64,000 bases of DNA from Alkalihalobacillus sp047302405 (GTDB taxonomy: Bacteria; Bacillota; Bacilli; Bacillales; Bacillaceae_D). The DNA is taken from the NCBI RefSeq assembly GCF_047302405.1, contig NZ_CP154853.1:1984001-2048000 (forward strand), written 5' to 3'. Both the position numbers and the translations under genes were made by a program. The notes beneath the pieces were generated by a model, which saw nothing but the letters and a program-made list of their open reading frames with translations, ran no database searches and was not told the DNA's origin. This document shows, one piece after another, positions 62,785 to 64,000 of the stretch (positions are counted from its first letter, which is position 1; every line of letters starts with the position of its first letter).

Positions 62785-62982
62785 TCATTTTGTCCAACCA
62801 GGTTCATATGTATAAATCACATCACCACGATGCTGGGCATTACCCCTAAAACTTAAAAAATCCTCTTGCTTTGTCAAAACAGCACGAAAGAGTAAAAAAT
62901 CTTCTTTAGAAACACGGTAACTTTCCATTTCCCGCTCACGTAATTTTTGGATTAAAGAAGCTGCTTCTTCATTTGTCATCAT
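62785..62982 (-). CDS. Small hypothetical protein
   Basis: 65 residues from the ATG at 62982 (or 62979), behind AGGAGGGG. Helical start (EEAASLIQKLREREMESYRV) and a beta end (GDVIYTYEPGW). Function unknown. Confidence 0.65.
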   Translation of the reverse strand: MMTNEEAASLIQKLREREMESYRVSKEDFLLFRAVLTKQEDFLSFRGNAQHRGDVIYTYEPGWTK

Positions 62983-63022
62983 TTCCCCTCCTTCCACTCT
63001 CAAGTAAGAGCTCATTTTCTAA

Positions 63023-63460
63023 TTAAGTATAAAAATACGGTAATATTTTTAATGCAAACATCGCAATCAAGGCTAAAGCGAGCCATAATGTCGATAAAAA
63101 CAAGGATGCCATTTCATCATGCAACTCTCTCTGTTCACTTAAATAGCCAAACATTTCTCTGATTTTCTTTGCTGTTACACCTAATAAAGCTCCGATGATT
63201 AACCATAAAATCAACACAGCCCATGTCCATAAAGAGAACCAATCTGAAATCATCCATACACCTGTCACAACCGAAATGACAATGGCACCATGAGCCACTT
63301 TGATAATCGTTTGATAAATCTTTAAGACGACTTGCAGTTTATGTACCTCTGTTAATCGAATTCCTTTTAAAAGAATAGGCAGAGGGATTAAAATAAAAAA
63401 GATAACCGAAATTAATACATGAATACCGTAACTAATAATATATACCATAATCTTATTCAC
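63023..63460 (-). CDS. Four-helix membrane protein, unknown
   Basis: 145 residues with four membrane helices and a basic loop (TAKKIREMFGYLSEQRELHD). Residues His44 and His64 in helices recall haem-type or CopD-like small membrane proteins, but I cannot name a family. Confidence 0.65.
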   Translation of the reverse strand: MNKIMVYIISYGIHVLISVIFFILIPLPILLKGIRLTEVHKLQVVLKIYQTIIKVAHGAIVISVVTGVWMISDWFSLWTWAVLILWLIIGALLGVTAKKIREMFGYLSEQRELHDEMASLFLSTLWLALALIAMFALKILPYFYT

Positions 63461-63618
63461 CCCTCATCCATCATAGCAAAACAAAAAAAAAGATCCAAAG
63501 AAAAGTTTATGAACACTTCTTTATAAACGATGTGATAGGTCCATATTGAGGAGATCTTATTTCACTTTTTTTATCAAAATGTGGTAGGATAAAGACGATA
63601 CAAAATGAGGTGACAGAT

Positions 63619-64000
63619 ATGAATGATTGGTTTATGTGGTTTATCGTCTTTTGGACAATCTTTTTAGTAACAGTCATGTTTATCGGTGGATATTTTATGT
63701 TCCGGAAATTTCTTAAACGTCTTCCAAAAGATGACGGCAAATCAATTTTGGATTGGCAGGAGTTTTATATCGAAAAAACACTCCATTTATGGGATGATGA
63801 CAATAAAAAATTGTTAAATGAACTAGTAGAACCTGTACCGGAACTATTTAGAGATGTAGCAAAAGGGAAAATCGCAGGCAAAATTAGCGAGCTTGTTTAC
63901 GAAGAAAAAGCTAAAAAAATAACGCTCGATTATATTATCCGTGGGTACATTATCGCAACACCAAAACGCGATCATAAATTTTTACGAAAAAAACTAGGCG
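63619..64000 (+). CDS. yneK: YneK-like DUF2621 protein (partial, runs off right edge)
   Basis: 127 codons visible from the ATG at 63619 with GAGGTGA upstream. N-terminal membrane helix (WFIVFWTIFLVTVMFIGGYF), then SILDWQEFYIEKTLHLWDDD and VPELFRDVAKGKIAGKISEL, as in B. subtilis YneK. Frames called on the other strand here are shadows. Confidence 0.8.
   Translation, partial: MNDWFMWFIVFWTIFLVTVMFIGGYFMFRKFLKRLPKDDGKSILDWQEFYIEKTLHLWDDDNKKLLNELVEPVPELFRDVAKGKIAGKISELVYEEKAKKITLDYIIRGYIIATPKRDHKFLRKKLG

Noticed and set aside
63507..63740. Minus-strand frame of 77 codons
   Set aside because: Shadow of the plus-strand YneK-like gene, which has a good ribosome site and family motifs.

Overview
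The window comes from a low-GC, endospore-forming member of the Bacillaceae. It carries small acid-soluble spore protein genes of the SspN, SspO and SspP types, a YppG-type gene, and many genes with Bacillus subtilis counterparts (queCDEF, ampS, msrA, uvsE, cheV, metA, nadE, yneP/Q/R/K, citB, swrC). Codon use and Shine-Dalgarno sites are Bacillus-like throughout. No rRNA or tRNA gene was recognised.

Positions 1-20.8 kb hold one end of a prophage or phage-derived element, all coded on the minus strand. Read in the direction of transcription, it starts near 20.65 kb with two small genes, a broken small gene and a winged-helix DNA-binding protein that may be a replication initiator. A predicted small antisense RNA lies just upstream of that protein. 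Next come an XRE regulator with its own promoter and palindrome, a run of small unknown genes, an archaeo-eukaryotic-type primase, and a 952-residue protein that I read as a single-chain RNA polymerase of the YonO/QDE-1 (double-psi beta-barrel) type. After a structured non-coding stretch (9.1-10.1 kb) come tail genes: a probable tail-completion protein, a tail-tube protein, a probable tail assembly chaperone and a tape-measure protein with a lytic transglycosylase domain that runs off the left edge. The tail-tube gene ends in CCC-TAA, and a +1 shift there would add exactly 100 codons encoding a fibronectin-III-like domain. No terminase, portal or capsid gene is visible. A likely working model is that the primase and initiator replicate the element while the single-chain polymerase transcribes the late tail genes.

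Positions 20.8-23.3 kb are the queuosine precursor operon queC-queD-queE-queF, controlled by a preQ1-I riboswitch with its own terminator.

Positions 23.5-46.3 kb are ordinary chromosome: aminopeptidase AmpS, an esterase, MsrA, UV-damage endonuclease, a HesB-like YneR, CheV, a PrsA/SurA-like lipoprotein, an M19 dipeptidase, Hsp20, YppG, an MFS carrier, a YkuI-like EAL protein, MetA, an RNase H-like protein, a PHP phosphoesterase, NadE, YneQ, a YneP thioesterase, a double-AAA+ protein and a VanZ-like protein. Two intergenic arrays of related 52-bp tandem repeats lie at 29.57-29.85 kb and 39.54-40.0 kb.

Positions 46.4-64 kb continue with spore protein SspN, a small basic protein, a DUF421 membrane protein, an RND exporter with a MarR regulator that appear to share an operator type, aconitase with sspO-sspP, a YkhA thioesterase, a WYL regulator with an ABC-2 exporter, a peptidoglycan-binding/3D-domain wall protein, and a YneK-like gene cut by the right edge. 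This part also holds three copies of a GC-rich dispersed element whose stems covary, and a 51-bp tandem array at 57.86-58.15 kb.
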